Shown piece after piece: positions 46,686-60,900 of a DNA stretch of 64,000 bases. The stretch lies in contig CM037875.1 in assembly GCA_021292105.1 (NCBI GenBank), positions 58,143,908 through 58,207,907 of the forward strand, read 5' to 3'. The DNA is from Anadara kagoshimensis. Lineage: Eukaryota; Mollusca; Bivalvia; Arcoida; Arcidae. Position 1 is the first letter of the stretch; every line of letters begins with the position of its first letter. Under the pieces are notes generated by a model. The model did not search any database and was not told the DNA's origin. It was given only the letters and a program-made list of their open reading frames with translations. A program made the position numbers and the translations under genes.

Positions 46686-48869
46686 GTATTCCATTTTAAG
46701 AATTCTTATAGCCATCTAATTTCAGGTATTTTATTTTGAGCATTCTCATAGCCACATAATTTATCACTTTTCAGAATCCCATTTGTGCATGTATTTTAGT
46801 TACGACACTTACTACATTTTTTTTACCACTACAATATCGATAAATAAATCTTGGTAAATAAATATTAAAATACAAAGTTAACAAAATGAGACAGAATGAA
46901 GGAATAAAAATAAAGATACATGGGTATATACAACAGATAAACTTATCACAAAATTATAACAACAATGAGATATTATAACAAGTGAAGTGGAATTCTTTAT
47001 TAGTACAGGATATTAACCTCTACTACTTTTTAGGAGAGAAAACAAAGAAATATTGCATGCAAAAAACATAAATAAACTCAACAATATTCATTTTTTAATT
47101 GTCATCGGAAAAAATATCTACTAGTATGTTTGTCTACATGAACTCTCATCAATTCGGATGATTTTTATCCATGGCAAGAGTTTGTCACTTAATCTAGATT
47201 ACAATATACATGTATTTATAACTGAAAGTTGAGTTAGACTTGCATTATCATCTTAAACCTACCAAGATACAAACAATACAAAACAAATTAAAAACAAATA
47301 TTTGCTGATAAAAATGATATAAAACTGTAAAAAACAAACAACCAAAACACCCCAAAACATAACAGACTGGGTATGACAACAGCATTATTTCAATTCCAAT
47401 TTTCAGACAATAAAGACATTTTTTCTACTGACTTTGGAAATTACATGTAAATCAATTTTCATGAAATATGTCATTATTCTTTATTGAAGAATTGATTATA
47501 ATTTTCCCACCATATTCATAAAAGACATTGCATGTTACCATATAACTTACAATAGTATTGCAAGATGTGGCAATGGTTGCCAATTGTTCATATTTAATTA
47601 AGCTAGCTTACAGATCACAGTGCCATTCACTGCCAAGGTTTCAAACCCCACACTAGATAGATCATAGTGTTTTAAAGTCAGTCATCAGTTTAATTTGCTC
47701 AAATAAAGATAAGCATTTTTGATATGTCATCATTCCACAGAATTTTGATACAAAAAATATAAGACCATTATCATATCTTGTCCATTTCCAAAGAGAAACG
47801 ATAAAATGGAAACTTCCACCTTATACATTAGCAAATTAAGGAATAAACCTGTCTTAAGAATAACAATTAGGTGATTTAAATTAAATTAAATTAAATTTGT
47901 TTTAGTGTGAAAATTGCTCTGTGCATAGTCTTTTTACATGATATTTGAATTTTAAAATTTAAAAGTGTACCGGTATGCTTGAAAAGTGCATAGTATCTGT
48001 TTTCGGAAATTCCTTCTAAGTATCTATGGCAATGCCATATATATCACAAAGATAGTCCAGTCATACAAATAAATAGGTTAACACTCAACTTTTGTTTTGA
48101 AATGACAATAAGCTAACCACTATAAAATGATTCATACTAATGTAACTCATTATGTTTGCTGACTGTGATTGGTGTTGATATCATGCTTTTATAAGCCTAA
48201 ACTTTGTCTGTGACATACATATACCAATACTGACAGCGAGATCCCAACTCTTCTTCTAAATCTAATTTGAACTATCTTATCTTAACAACCTAACAAAGGT
48301 CACTTAAAAAAAAGAAAACAAAACTATTTGTCTTCAACTGGCTTCATTTATCAGAATTGTACATTTTTACTTATAATGAGACATACAAGATCTAAAATAA
48401 ATGATAATTAAATTAAACATATGTAAGACTTAACTTTGTATATAATTTTCTGTGTTAGACTTTATTCTTATTTGCATTCCATGTTTTATTAGTTCTACTA
48501 GGCTACTACTGGCTTCAAGTATCGGGTACTTGTTATATTACTATCTATTACACACATAATTAATGTTACTGGCCTAACTCTGTAAAATCCACTGTACTGC
48601 TGTGCTCAGTATTGTTTGATTAGTATTTGATCATGTTAATCTTGTATAAAATTAATGAAAAAATATATAAAAATATATTTCTTTGGTGTGTTCTTCATAT
48701 GGCAATTAAAATGTGTAAAAAAAATTATATGGAAAAAAAAAAACTTGATGAGATTTCATATTTTAAAATGTAATAAAAATTATTTTTATTATTAAAATAT
48801 CGATAAAGTTAAATTTGGAAAATGGTCCAAACGTAATAAAAATAATTTTCAACTGGAAAGAAAGATGCA

Positions 48870-49175
48870 ATGCCTAAATGAGACTTGACCCTAGAACATT
48901 TGAAATAACAGTGATATGCTCTACCAATTGACCTACTCCATCACTTATCAAGTCTGGCAAACAAAATTCCTCCTTTTTTGTTTGATTCAAGATAGAATTA
49001 AAACCATCTGGTTCGACAATGGGCCAACCTATTGGTTTGCCCCTTTTATTTGCTTGATGAGATCTCAGATATAACAGGAAAGACAATAACTGCAACGAAA
49101 ACATTAGGCAGGGAACTCAGGACATTCCCAATGCTAGCTGTTAGCTGATTGTTCCATCAACTCGGGTAAAGAGCT
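48870..49175 (-). mobile_element. Possible tRNA-derived SINE
   Basis: On the minus strand GATGGAGTAGGTCAATTGGT, then AGAGCATATCACTGTTATTT and AGGGTCAAGTCTC, looks like a tRNA-like promoter region. Boundaries and body are unclear. Confidence 0.35.
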
Positions 49176-49509
49176 ACCATTTGTGTTTAATCATGCAAAA
49201 CAATATAAACTTGTAGAAAAATCCTATATTTATCAAAATTTTCATAAGATTTTCAACAGTTAAAACAATAAATTTCACACAAAAATAAGCTTGAGATAAA
49301 GAATCAGATATAACCAGATTTATTTGTTCTATAACAATACCACAATGTTTGTAGATAATAACACCTACGGTATATTGCGACTTCTGACAGACTAGACTAG
49401 GTAACAGTTACCTAACAACTTGCAAACTAAAAACATCAACTTGTCATAATCATGGTAATCTAAACAATACAAACTTATAAATAGCAATATCGGGTATTAC
49501 ATCATAACA

Positions 49510-49720
49510 ATGGAGGTCGCTGTTGTACCACGTGATCAAAACCTCTTAACGTTTGTGCGTAACGTTTTGGAAAACGTTGACGTCGCGAATTCCTAGAATA
49601 ACATTGTTTTTACAGGAAAACGTAATCTTAAGCGGTTCCATATCCATTAGAAATAAGTGTTCTGCATAAACATTAGAGGGTATACAGCAACAAACCCCAT
49701 TACTGAAATATCATATCTTA
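49510..49720. mobile_element. Inverted-repeat element related to 200-373
   Basis: It has GTACCACGTGATCAAAACC, CTTAACGTTTGTGCG, CATAAACATTAGAGGGTA and CAACAAACCCC in the same order as the copies at about 27108-27330 and 200-373. Confidence 0.5.
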
Positions 49721-50782
49721 GGTATTATTTTGTATTTTGACAGAAAATGCCTCACTTATTCTGAGTATTTTGTTTTGTGCCGAATACATTATTAAACTTT
49801 GACAAAACAAACATTATGTAAATGAATAAACCCGCAGTAGTTTTGACTCATAATTGATATACATGTGCATGTACATAATATTTCTTAACTGGCCTTCAAT
49901 GACTTCACTATAAACAACACACAGTACCATACCAAAAGTCTTTAACATCACATAATTCACCCATTTCTTTCCATTTTAAATGGAAAGTTTTATTACGAAA
50001 TTGCCTTGAATTATTCCTGATTTAATTAACCTTTCATGTTAGACACAGAATTATTTCTATTTTCTTTTAGTAACTTCAATAGTTTTGTTTGATTTTTTTA
50101 TTTTTGAGATTACAGTTAAAAAGTTTTTCAGCAAATTTTTAGCATAATTATAAGGTAAATCTTCAAATAATTTTTTTAACTATGTTCAACAATGATTTTT
50201 TTTTGAAATTATAAAACAGAGAAAAATGTTAAAATTGAAAAATATTCAAATAATAATTATCATCCTGGCTATAAAACATCATAAAAATAAAAACAGAAAT
50301 AAGTTCTGGATAACTGAAAAATCTTATTTCACATGTAAAACAATGGGAACATTTGATAATGTAAAAGAGTTTTGGCATGGTACTATATCTGTACGAGATG
50401 AACATGCATGTACAACTTTGTCATTTGTTTCTCTCCCTTTTACAAATCTAGCACACTATGATATCAAATACCAGTGTATTACTTATTGCACATATTCTGA
50501 CCCAGGAAAGAAACCATACTAATAGAGAGTGTTGAACATGCATGATAGCGTTTTTGTGTTACGATGATGCGTTTCCATGACAATTTATATATATATATAA
50601 TATCAAAATGGATAACATCTCTCCAATAATGATCTTCTCTGACAGCACCCAATTATGGAAAATCATAATTTTTAGGTAAATACTAATTAGCCTGGCTTAT
50701 AAATAAATCAAATTTTATCCTTCAGTTTTTGGCAAACAAACATGGCACCATAAAATAATAACTTGATTTGTTCTCAATTCTT

Positions 50783-50970
50783 CTATCCATCTACTCCAAC
50801 TGTAAACTTGACTGCATCAGCACTAATACCACCAAGATCAGCTTTATCTAAGTCTTTACCATTATATAGCTCTGTCCAGACTGGGCAGTGGTCACTCACA
50901 ACACCACCCCAACCCCAACCATTTGGTATCCAGGGACTGGTAAGTCCATCTCTAATCACACCTGAACGAC
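50783..50970 (-). CDS. EEPD1: EEPD1 coding exon 8 and stop
   Basis: GRSGVIRDGLTSPWIPNGWG, then WGGVVSDHCPVWTELYN. SDHCPV carries the catalytic His of the EEP fold. It aligns with vertebrate REGLTNPWIPDNWSWGGVASEHCPV. It ends with TAG at 50785-50783. Confidence 0.95.
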
Positions 50971-51945
50971 CTTCAAAATATAACAAGGATAGAAATATTA
51001 ATAAAATCATAAAGAAACCATGGTAAACTTTAATTTGCATCAATTAGGAACCTTCCACACCATATTTTGTTGAAATTAGTACAAGTAGTCTCATAGGACA
51101 ATTTTAGAGTTCATGCATGCATGTGTACATTGGGTCATGACATTAAGACTCTGGATTTCTGTCCAGGTGAGCAAAAAGGCACAGAAATTATCCTTTTTGT
51201 GTATATGATCAGTCAAAATATTTCTGGGAGTGACTTATCCTCATTTCAGAGGCATAAACATACTAAATATACAATACTTCCCCTTGCATGGGATGTCAGT
51301 CTATCATAAGGTTTACCCCCTTATGCTTTATTCCAAAATGTACCAGTCTGCCTAGCTGGTAAATCAAGGTACCTATGTCAGTAATCATGCATTTACCTGC
51401 TAGGAAGACAGGTACAATGTGGAATGACACATTTTGCTCAAACACATATTGTGCAGACTCATTGGCACTCAAACCCACTACTCTTGAATCATAATAGTAA
51501 ATAAGTAATCTTCATTGCTTCGTCAAGTGTCTCCACTAAAGCAACTTTCTGCTGATCAATTAACTTTATGATGAAAACAAACTTTAATGATAATTTTAAT
51601 CAATGCTCATATCAATAAAGTACAGTCAATTTGATGTACATTTTATATATAGTGTAATATTGATTTATTTACCTGTGTACACCTGAGCTGTGTCTTTTGT
51701 TAACCAGATATGATCATAGGTTTTACTGCCTTTAGAGTTATTATTACTGATATTTGTAAATTCACCATCAGGTAAACAGTTAGTAAATCCTTTCTTCTTA
51801 AGTACATCAAAGTCTGTCAGAATAAAAATAAAAACAAACATAAATATACATGTTACTACAGACAAGTTTTTGTTGTCATTATCTAGTTTGAAAAATAAAG
51901 AAGAATCAAAGAAAGCCTTAGATAATAACATACGTAGTATCACAG

Positions 51946-51977
<32 letters not shown>

Positions 51978-54900
51978 TACATATATAAAACAATTCACAG
52001 ACAGTCTCTTTGTTTATTTTCCATTTAAATCACTAACACATATTTGGATGGTATGTATGATGGTCAATATCAGCTAATGTTACAACTGAATCACTATACA
52101 TACAGTTATTTGATCGATATTTGAACACAATGTATTCCTTAAGCTGTAGAAACTTATACCTACATGTAAACAATGTATTTTTGTCAATTTCCATTAAAAA
52201 AATTTTCAACTGCCCAACTGACAAAAGCATCAGTTTTTCAGGTCTTGCTCGAAGAAAATGTGACATTCAGTTCTAAATGCTGTGTACTTAGTCAAGTTAG
52301 TGACAAGAACAGTAATGGCTACCCATTTCTAAGCCAGTCTCATGTGATGTGGGCTTAGTGAAAAAAAATCATTACTAGCCATTTATAAACCACAGTCTAA
52401 TGTGATCAGAAAACAAACATTGATGTACACTAGATAACCAGCTCAGAGTTATAAGTTTTACCTTCTTCATCAGGTGATAAGTTGAAGTCTCCTAATAAAA
52501 TAATATCTTTTTCACCTGTAACATAAATACAATTTTGTATTACTTAAAATATATTACTGTAATAAATGTATCTGTATTACAATTTCATATGATAATTTAG
52601 GCACAGATACATAGTCATATAATATTGTTGGTTGCAACCAATGCAACTGGAAAACAAAGCCTGTGGATTAAGTTCCTTACAACTTACTATAGTGTCAACA
52701 AAATAGTATTCAAGTTGAAAAAAAACATTTCCTGGGATTCCTTTAAAACTGTTGGCCAAATCCATTTTTTCTTATTATATTAGAGTACATAAAACTTGTT
52801 TGTCCTATTCATATATTTTCAAAAAGTGTTTGATAAAAACTATACCTGGGAAGTGATCTTCAATTGCTTCAACAATCATGGGTACTTTATCTATTTCTTC
52901 CTGTAGCCTACTTAAATCTTCATTACTTAAACCAGTAGCTTTTAAATGAACACTAACTATAATACAGTCAAACTTCTTCATCTGTAATAAAACACATATA
53001 CATATGTACTCATTATTTAATACTATTATCAATTATAACAAAACATGTATGTATTTTATATACCGGTAATCAATTTTACACTATTATACATTTTTAAAAT
53101 TGATACAAGGATTATCCGTGATTATATGCCTTACCTTAGAAACAACTACAGGTACTATATTTGTAATACAGTATGTCGCAGATTAACAAAAATTGAAACA
53201 TGATAAAACCTAAAATGTTATGTGGCACATTGATGAGGCCCATTATACTGTATAACTGGAATTACTGAAGTGTTTACCAATATGGTTAGACCAGAACTTG
53301 AACCCTGAAACTCTTAAAACCCTAGGCAGGAATGTTCTAGTTACGAGCTATCTGAAATATTACATTTCTGTGTATGTAATAGTAGTACTCTCTACAAGTA
53401 GGACCAACAGGCTATTTTCTCTTACCTTTAAAACACCAATAAAAGGTCGCCGTGCAAACTGTTTGGGTCCTTTTTTAGGTTTTTCTAATAAAGTTGAATT
53501 AATTAATTCTATACCCTGAGATGTATCATACAGAAATCCATTATATTCCATACTCTGTAATATAAATAAAATTATATAAAAACATCTCAATCATTCAATT
53601 CTGATTGATTCAGTAATTACAATTCTTGTTTGTTGTTAAAAACCATAAACAACTACATAGGCAAACAATTTTGACCTGTCATTAGGAAATTCAAATAAGA
53701 CATTCAACCCTATACATAGGTGGTGTAAGGATTCAAGTTAATGCATCAACTATGCACATTTCCATAATGTAGATGATATATAGACCTGTGCCACCTATGA
53801 ATAAATGTACTAATCTGTGATAAATATTTAAATTAAAGGTCAAGCCCACAGATCAATGTTGTTTCCTATCACATTAGACAATTACAATAATGCTCACACA
53901 TAAGCAGTTTTGCATTTTTATACATTAAACATAATTTATTGAGCATTTTACTAGGGCCAAGCATAGAATATTATTTACTGAGTACATTGTAGGGGTCCTG
54001 CCAGTAGCAGGATATTAAATACTCTTTGTTTAATGGTCCTGTTCATGGTAGGATATTACTTCCCTGAGTACTGAGTACATGAATTTAACTATGTCAAAGC
54101 TATCAAATACTATATTTTACATGGTGGTCATGAGAGGGAACCATTTTGGATTAATTGCAACACCCACCAAAAGCCTTGGACACACAAAATATTTTTGATC
54201 ATACCTGATACATCCAACCAGCAGCCTTGGAGACAGATACTTTCCATACACCTTTATGTCCCTGCCAATTCTTAACGTTAGGTATAGTTGGATTGTTTAA
54301 CTCATCACAAATCTGGAAAAATAAACAAATAAATAAAAACAAACAGGTACAATTAATATTCTGAATAACCTTAGTGGACATGTACATGTACATTGTATAT
54401 TATTATTACAACATACAATCTTAATATTCTAGATCTTTAGTATTCATGCCATCAAGGTTGAACAATAAGGGGGGGGGGGGGGGGGGAGTATAAAAGCTAA
54501 ATCTGCTATAATGACACCTCTATATAAACCACTTTTCCATTGAGACTACTGTTAAAGGCCCCTTTGCTTCATATTTCAATAAAAAAATAACCTCTTTATA
54601 AAGACCACCTGTCTATATAAACTACTTCTAAGTTCTCAGATCCCATTATGGTCTTTATATGCAGGTTTTTATGTCATGAAGTTTCTATTTAGAATTTAGT
54701 GAAAATTATTTTTACTGGTAACAATTATTGTATCCCTTCTTACTCTTATGTTTTAGACAACCAAAAGTTTGTGTATCAGGAAAGAAATACAAGGCTAGAC
54801 AAAGAGTAGAGTGGAGTAATGGTGTTTTACATCCCAGATAAGATTCTTTAACTTATATCCAAGTGGTCAATTCTTAAATGATGTGGAAAACCAGAGTGCC

Positions 54901-57900
54901 TAGAGAAAGCCACCAACCTTGGGTGAGTCAACTGATAAAATTCACACCCACACTGGGATGGATCTGATAGACACGGCTGGCATTATGATTTGTAAGTTGA
55001 CCCTTCACACCAGTAAATCGGGTAAGAATTCAAACCTGAGATGCTTTGTGACATAGATGAGCACTCTTCAAACCTAAGTTACCCAGTAAACTTGATAGTT
55101 GATTAAATAATAATAAAGGATAATAATATAGTATGTATAACATGATATAATTATTCTAACCTTGGTGTATCAAGTTACAGAAAGTATGCCCTATATTTTA
55201 CATAAAAGTCATATGGCATTGAAAAATGACATCATTTGTGAAATATATATAACTACTTTAATAAAAGTATTATTTGAAGCTCTAAGTGACACTATGTATT
55301 ATTTGAAGCTCTAAGTGACATTATGTATATGTGTACAGGTTTCAGATGATAATATCATACAAGTTATCATGATCATGTATGTATTGACTTTGAACCTTAA
55401 CTTTACTGATACACAATTAGCCCAGACAAAATAAAGTCAAGTACCTGTTACTAAAGATATATATAAAATAAACTATTTATAATCATAACTTGTTGAAAAA
55501 CATAACACACTTTTGTATGTCTAAGGTATTTGTGTGTTTATTTGTACCGGTAATCAAATATTACTTTTCTGCCTGATGTCACAATTTTCATGCATTTTAA
55601 GCAGATAATGTGACTTGGGGGTTGTTTATAAATAAGCTTATTCTTTCAGAATATTTGTAACAGTTATATAAACATTGGTTGGTTACTTGTAAAATAAGTA
55701 ATACCATCAGATTTTTACCAGATTAGTTTTAGTCATTCAGGGATATTACAAACATACATTTTATATTACTGCAATAAGTGGGTTTTACTTTTGTATTCTT
55801 CATTATTTTTTCAATATTCAAATCTGTAAAAGGCATTGTAAATTTGTATGATGACAACTTTTAGAGTTTAGTGATCACAAAATGCTATCAAAGTTTGCTG
55901 GACATTTAGGGCTAGCAAAGCAACAGGGTTTACTGGACCAAAATAAAGTTTTACTGGACCAAAAAGAAAAATTATTAAAAAGAATTAGTACTAAGTATCA
56001 TATTTTCACTGAGAATTGGCTCTTTCACATATTTCAGTTAGGAGAACATTGCTGATGAACCTGAAACCATGTTTCAACTATAAATTTTGAAAACAGAAGT
56101 CGGTGATTGATAGTTAACAGAACACTGGCACAGGACATTTGGTCCTAAATCTGATGTTTTTCAGTCTGACAAAAAAAAAGGAATGAATATATCAGACTCT
56201 ATACCACATGCTTTCACACATGTGTCTGATCAACCAGAGCTACGATGCTCACCAACAATAGATAACTGATAAACATGTAAATGTCTACTTACTATATCTA
56301 ATGCATTAGCTTCTGCTAACTCTTGGAATGCCACAAGACTCAACCTGTAAAATAAATAAACAATTACCATAGTAACAATGTATTCTTAATTAAAAGTATG
56401 TTTGCAATCACTAAATAACTTTGTGCATTTTAGAGAAATTACGAAGAAATTAATACGATAACTGAAGTAAAAATAGGTAATAATAAGTTTCTCCATTAGG
56501 GAAGGGAAAGCTACAGTATCCTTACATTATAATTCTATACCCTTTATTTTACTAGGAGAAATGTTTTTAATGTGATGGTGTGGGACAAAGCTAGAGACCA
56601 TTATGATGATATAAATCAACTGTTAATTATTTTATTGGGGGTATGAATATTATCACCCTGGTAAGTTGTACTTTTTGTAAGATGTCTAATTGGTTAAAGT
56701 TGAAAATGTGTCCTTCCATTGATTAATAGGTATAAAACTAGTGGTAGTACTGGTAGTTCTACTGAACAGAACCAAGGAATCATCATGTTTATCATCATGT
56801 AAACTATGAACCATTGACAATGGAGTGGACTGGGCTGGGCTGGGCTAGATCTGACTACTGGATTAGACTGGGCTTGACTGGGCTAGAGGTAACATTCCAT
56901 CAAATAAATCATCAATACATGTGCTCATGGTTATTTATTTAAGGTTACAGTAAAACATGTTTATAACAAAACCCTAGGGACTCTATTTTTAACTTTGTTA
57001 TAAAGCGACTTTGTTATATTGTTATAAATAGACTTATATAGAAAAGCGGTCAGGCCAAATTATTGACTTCGTTCTATTCATGTTTTTGTTTTAAGCGTGT
57101 TCGTTATATTTGTGTTTTACTGTATTTAGTAATGTAGCCTAATAATAATATATTCATACATTCATATATATTAAGCATAACTAACACTGGCAGTCATGAT
57201 CAAAGTTTTAATTTTTCTTATTGATAATTTACAAAAATATGTATAACAAAGTCATAAGGGTACATATAATATGAAAAAATGTTTTATGTTCAAACATTTA
57301 TAAAGCTAGTCAAGAATGATTCTTTATAAATATATTTTAAGAAATTGTTCCTATATTTCTTTCCATTAAATAAACATCTTTAAAGAGTACATATAAGGCA
57401 TTAATATTTTTCAGACAGCAAAGGTTACATTATTAAAATTATATATTTTGACTTGTGTTATTTCAGTACTTGTTGTTGTTTACCTGGAGAGAGAGAGAGT
57501 GAGTACAAATAAGACATTTTCCTGAGAGTACACACAGGCTAATAGATATATAACTTTGACATTCTTTGTAACTCACAAACTATTTATCATGTCAGGAATT
57601 TCAAAATAAATCTCTGTATGTTAGCAACATGATATGAATATCAATATGACCCAGTAAATATGTACCTATATACCGATATATAATAACATATTCTACTGCA
57701 TATTAATTAATCATGTTAAAAAACAGGTATTTATTATAAAATTTAGAAGTGAACTCCTAACAACAAACTGAAATATTTACACCTACAATCAAATCAACCA
57801 GAAACCTTCATTACATTCACTGAATGAAAAAGTTTTCTAATTAATATGCAATATATCTAAAAAAGAGGGCGTTTTCCTATGAAATCAAGATTAAAGATTC

Positions 57901-60900
57901 TTGATCTCTGTACATAACCACCCACACTAAAGAGAGGGGTGTGTATGTGAGAGTGAAAGCCAACTGCATGCATGACAAAGAAACCAGATCTATACATGTA
58001 CAAGATACAGATCTATGATCTGATATAGGAAACAATAATACACATTATGATTAATATACTTTATAAATCAACCATTAAACATTTTATCCAACAGATAGTA
58101 ACAAGACTACCAGTGAGTGTCCACACAGAGAAGAAGATTACAACTGGCCGTTCCCTCATACATGTACTATCCGTATTAAAGTCAATTTATCATTTCTTTG
58201 TGATGTAATAATCCATTAACTTGTGATAGATAAGACTGGATCAGGTTATCCCCCAGTGCATAAAGATCACGGCCACCTCAAACTCTGAAACATCATTGAT
58301 GATGAATGCAGTCCACAGTCATCTACAAACTACTGTGTTAACTTATGTACTGTTATGAAGACAGTTTCAAAATAATTAATAAAACTGATAGACTGTTTCC
58401 TTTCCTGGTAGCCAAAATTATCAGTGATTTCTGAGAATTCTTTTAAAAAGTAAACTATTTTAGAAAATTTGTGAAAAATGAGTCAAAAAGGACTAAATTT
58501 TCACAAATTTGGGAACTTTTGCTACTAATGATTTTAAATTTGTGAAAACACAACGATAGATAATATATATTTAATAAATGTTAACATTGTAAATTCCAGC
58601 AAAAATTTATTGTAAATATATATAATAAACACCTTATAGTTTAAATATCAATATTGTTGCCCCTTCAGTGGACTGTATATATGGTATAAAGATAGGTAGA
58701 AAGGTAGCACACTTCTTCGTGACCATATACCTACTGTTAGGTGATCATGTCATATAATAATATATAGGTACCCCCACACATCTCTGGCATAATAATGATA
58801 TTTATTACCATACTACATTACAGGTACGATATATGGTATCCTATTATATATTCCTAGTGAAGATAATATAATTTAATGAACATGGGTGATTGTGAAAACT
58901 GGTTTTTCTGATATAAGTTTTTAACTCTTGATTGATAAGTTCTCAGCAGCTTCTGTTTAGTAAATGAAATACTGTACCCGTAATTGGAATTTGAAACATT
59001 TAACTAAAGAAATTTCAATTAAGTTTTATCTTGTCATGGGGCTTTAAGAATAATAAAATCACATATGTATGGGTTGAAATAAATCTGCTATACATGTACT
59101 GCAGGCCAATATGGTCACCAATGCTAGATTTCTTTTGTGTTAACCACTGATCAAATCATATCAGGTCAACATGAGATTTTTGATAGATGATATAATTTTT
59201 GATAAAAAATAGCCAGCATGACTAAAATATATACAACTACTAAGCCATCAGTTAGTTTGTGTGCTTCTGTCCATTCAGAGGTCATTTTTTGAAACTATGG
59301 GGCATACAGTGTTTTCAATAAAGCCAGCAAAGCGACACAAGTTGTATGCTATTTGTGTGGATTTGGATTATGTTTTTTGCCTACTTTCAACAAGTTTACA
59401 TATTGAGATTATGTTTCACAATACATCTTACTCCATACTTGCTGCCTACTTGGGGGCATTTGTTACTTACTTTAAAATTTTTAAAAGAGCTGGGCATAGA
59501 AAACAAAAACATACATGTAGTGTAAAGGAATGAAAATAAATTGAAAACAAAAGCTCCAGGGATGAAGATTAGCAGGTGCCCTGTAGCCAATGCTCCTAAA
59601 AATCAGTCTGGGTCCCTAATTTTTTTTACACATTTTACCTATTTATTACTATTATAATTTCTTGTCTGAAGTGAACTGGGCCCCTAACTCAAAGTAGTTA
59701 AGCTTCAAATTCCAATGACACAAAATGTTATCATGAGTCTTTCGACTCTCTCAGTAAACACCATAATACATAGATATTTATGTATAATAACAAAATAAAA
59801 AAAACCCATGAAATTTAGTTAAGGTATGACATCAGTTCATTGAAGCAAACAACTCGGGGTAAAAAATGACATCAATTCATTATGAGGCTTAGCCTTAGGA
59901 ATTCAGTTAAAAAAATAAACAAAAATAAACAAAAATAAACAAAATCTTGGCCAAAAACTACTAAATAGAAAACAGGCATATAATGCATCAGTAACCATCA
60001 TCATAAGCTGTGTTAAAGTCATAGCAGTTAATACCAGAAAGTATAATGACTACCGGTAGTGGCTGGTAGTGTTATATAAAGGTATGTCAGCCAGGACTAG
60101 TGCCAAAACTATTTCATTAAAACATTTATTTATTAGACAACTGGTAACTTTGATATTATGTATACACATACCGGTACTACAGATTAAAGAGTCAAGGAAG
60201 TAGCTTACCATTATTAAAGAAATAACAGTCCTTACACATTACTTTGATTTGAAGGATTTGTGCTGGATCACATAAAAGGGGAAGGCTTATGGCCAAAGTT
60301 TAAGGACATTAAACAATATAGAAAGCCATTTAAACATACAGTTTATGAAAAGATCACATAACTAATTCATTATAAATACCATTTAGACTACCAGTATATG
60401 AGAACCATGCATTTGAATGTATTAAGATGAATTAAACTGCAAGAAAAGCTTACTAAAATGGCGATGAAGTAGAATTTTGCTTAAAACTCACCTTGTTTAA
60501 CAAAAAACTTTATTAAAATGGCAAGCGTCACAATTAGTTTAGTAACAGTTAAAGTTATAGTGTTGTACTTCAAGTTGGGAAATTTTAATAACATTTTTCA
60601 GAAAAAATGTTTTTTTATAATATTGGCTAGATTAGCTAGAGTGACAGCCCTACGTCTATATATTTTGCATATAGGCAAGCTTAAAAGTGTTTAAATGCCC
60701 TATACTGGTGACTTTGTCATTTTAAGAATGAGGTTTTTTTTTGTATTTTGTCTACTGTCTATCTGATGTTTACCCTGTAATTGATTAAGTACAGATTTTT
60801 CACACAAGATACAGGTAATTTATACCTACCCATTTTCCAGTATTGTCATACATATGACTTCCTTAACACCTGGGTTGCTAGCCTTCTCATCAGAAAATCT

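Larger units (their letters stand above)
43181..50782. other. AT-rich region downstream of EEPD1 with SINEs
   Basis: No coding exon seen. It probably includes the EEPD1 3'UTR on the minus strand near 50.7 kb. It holds SINEs at 43301-43529 and 43990-44243, a dispersed repeat at 44815-44950 (also at 59560-59710), a CTGTAAA MITE at 46470-46685, a tRNA-like segment at 48870-48950 and an inverted-repeat element at 49510-49720. The stretch 44.4-48.8 kb otherwise shows nothing but AT-rich sequence. Confidence 0.55.
56345..60829. other. EEPD1 intron 1 (no exon seen)
   Basis: An AT-rich 4.5-kb intron. It holds a degenerate GGGCT repeat (56828-56890), a MITE at 56948-57122, a dispersed repeat at 59560-59710 and a three-unit AAAATAAAC tract near 59918. 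Nothing else was recognised. Confidence 0.7.

Noticed and set aside
56040..56080. Hammerhead-like CTGATGA...GAAAC
   Set aside because: There is no stem II between the two motifs and no flanking helices.
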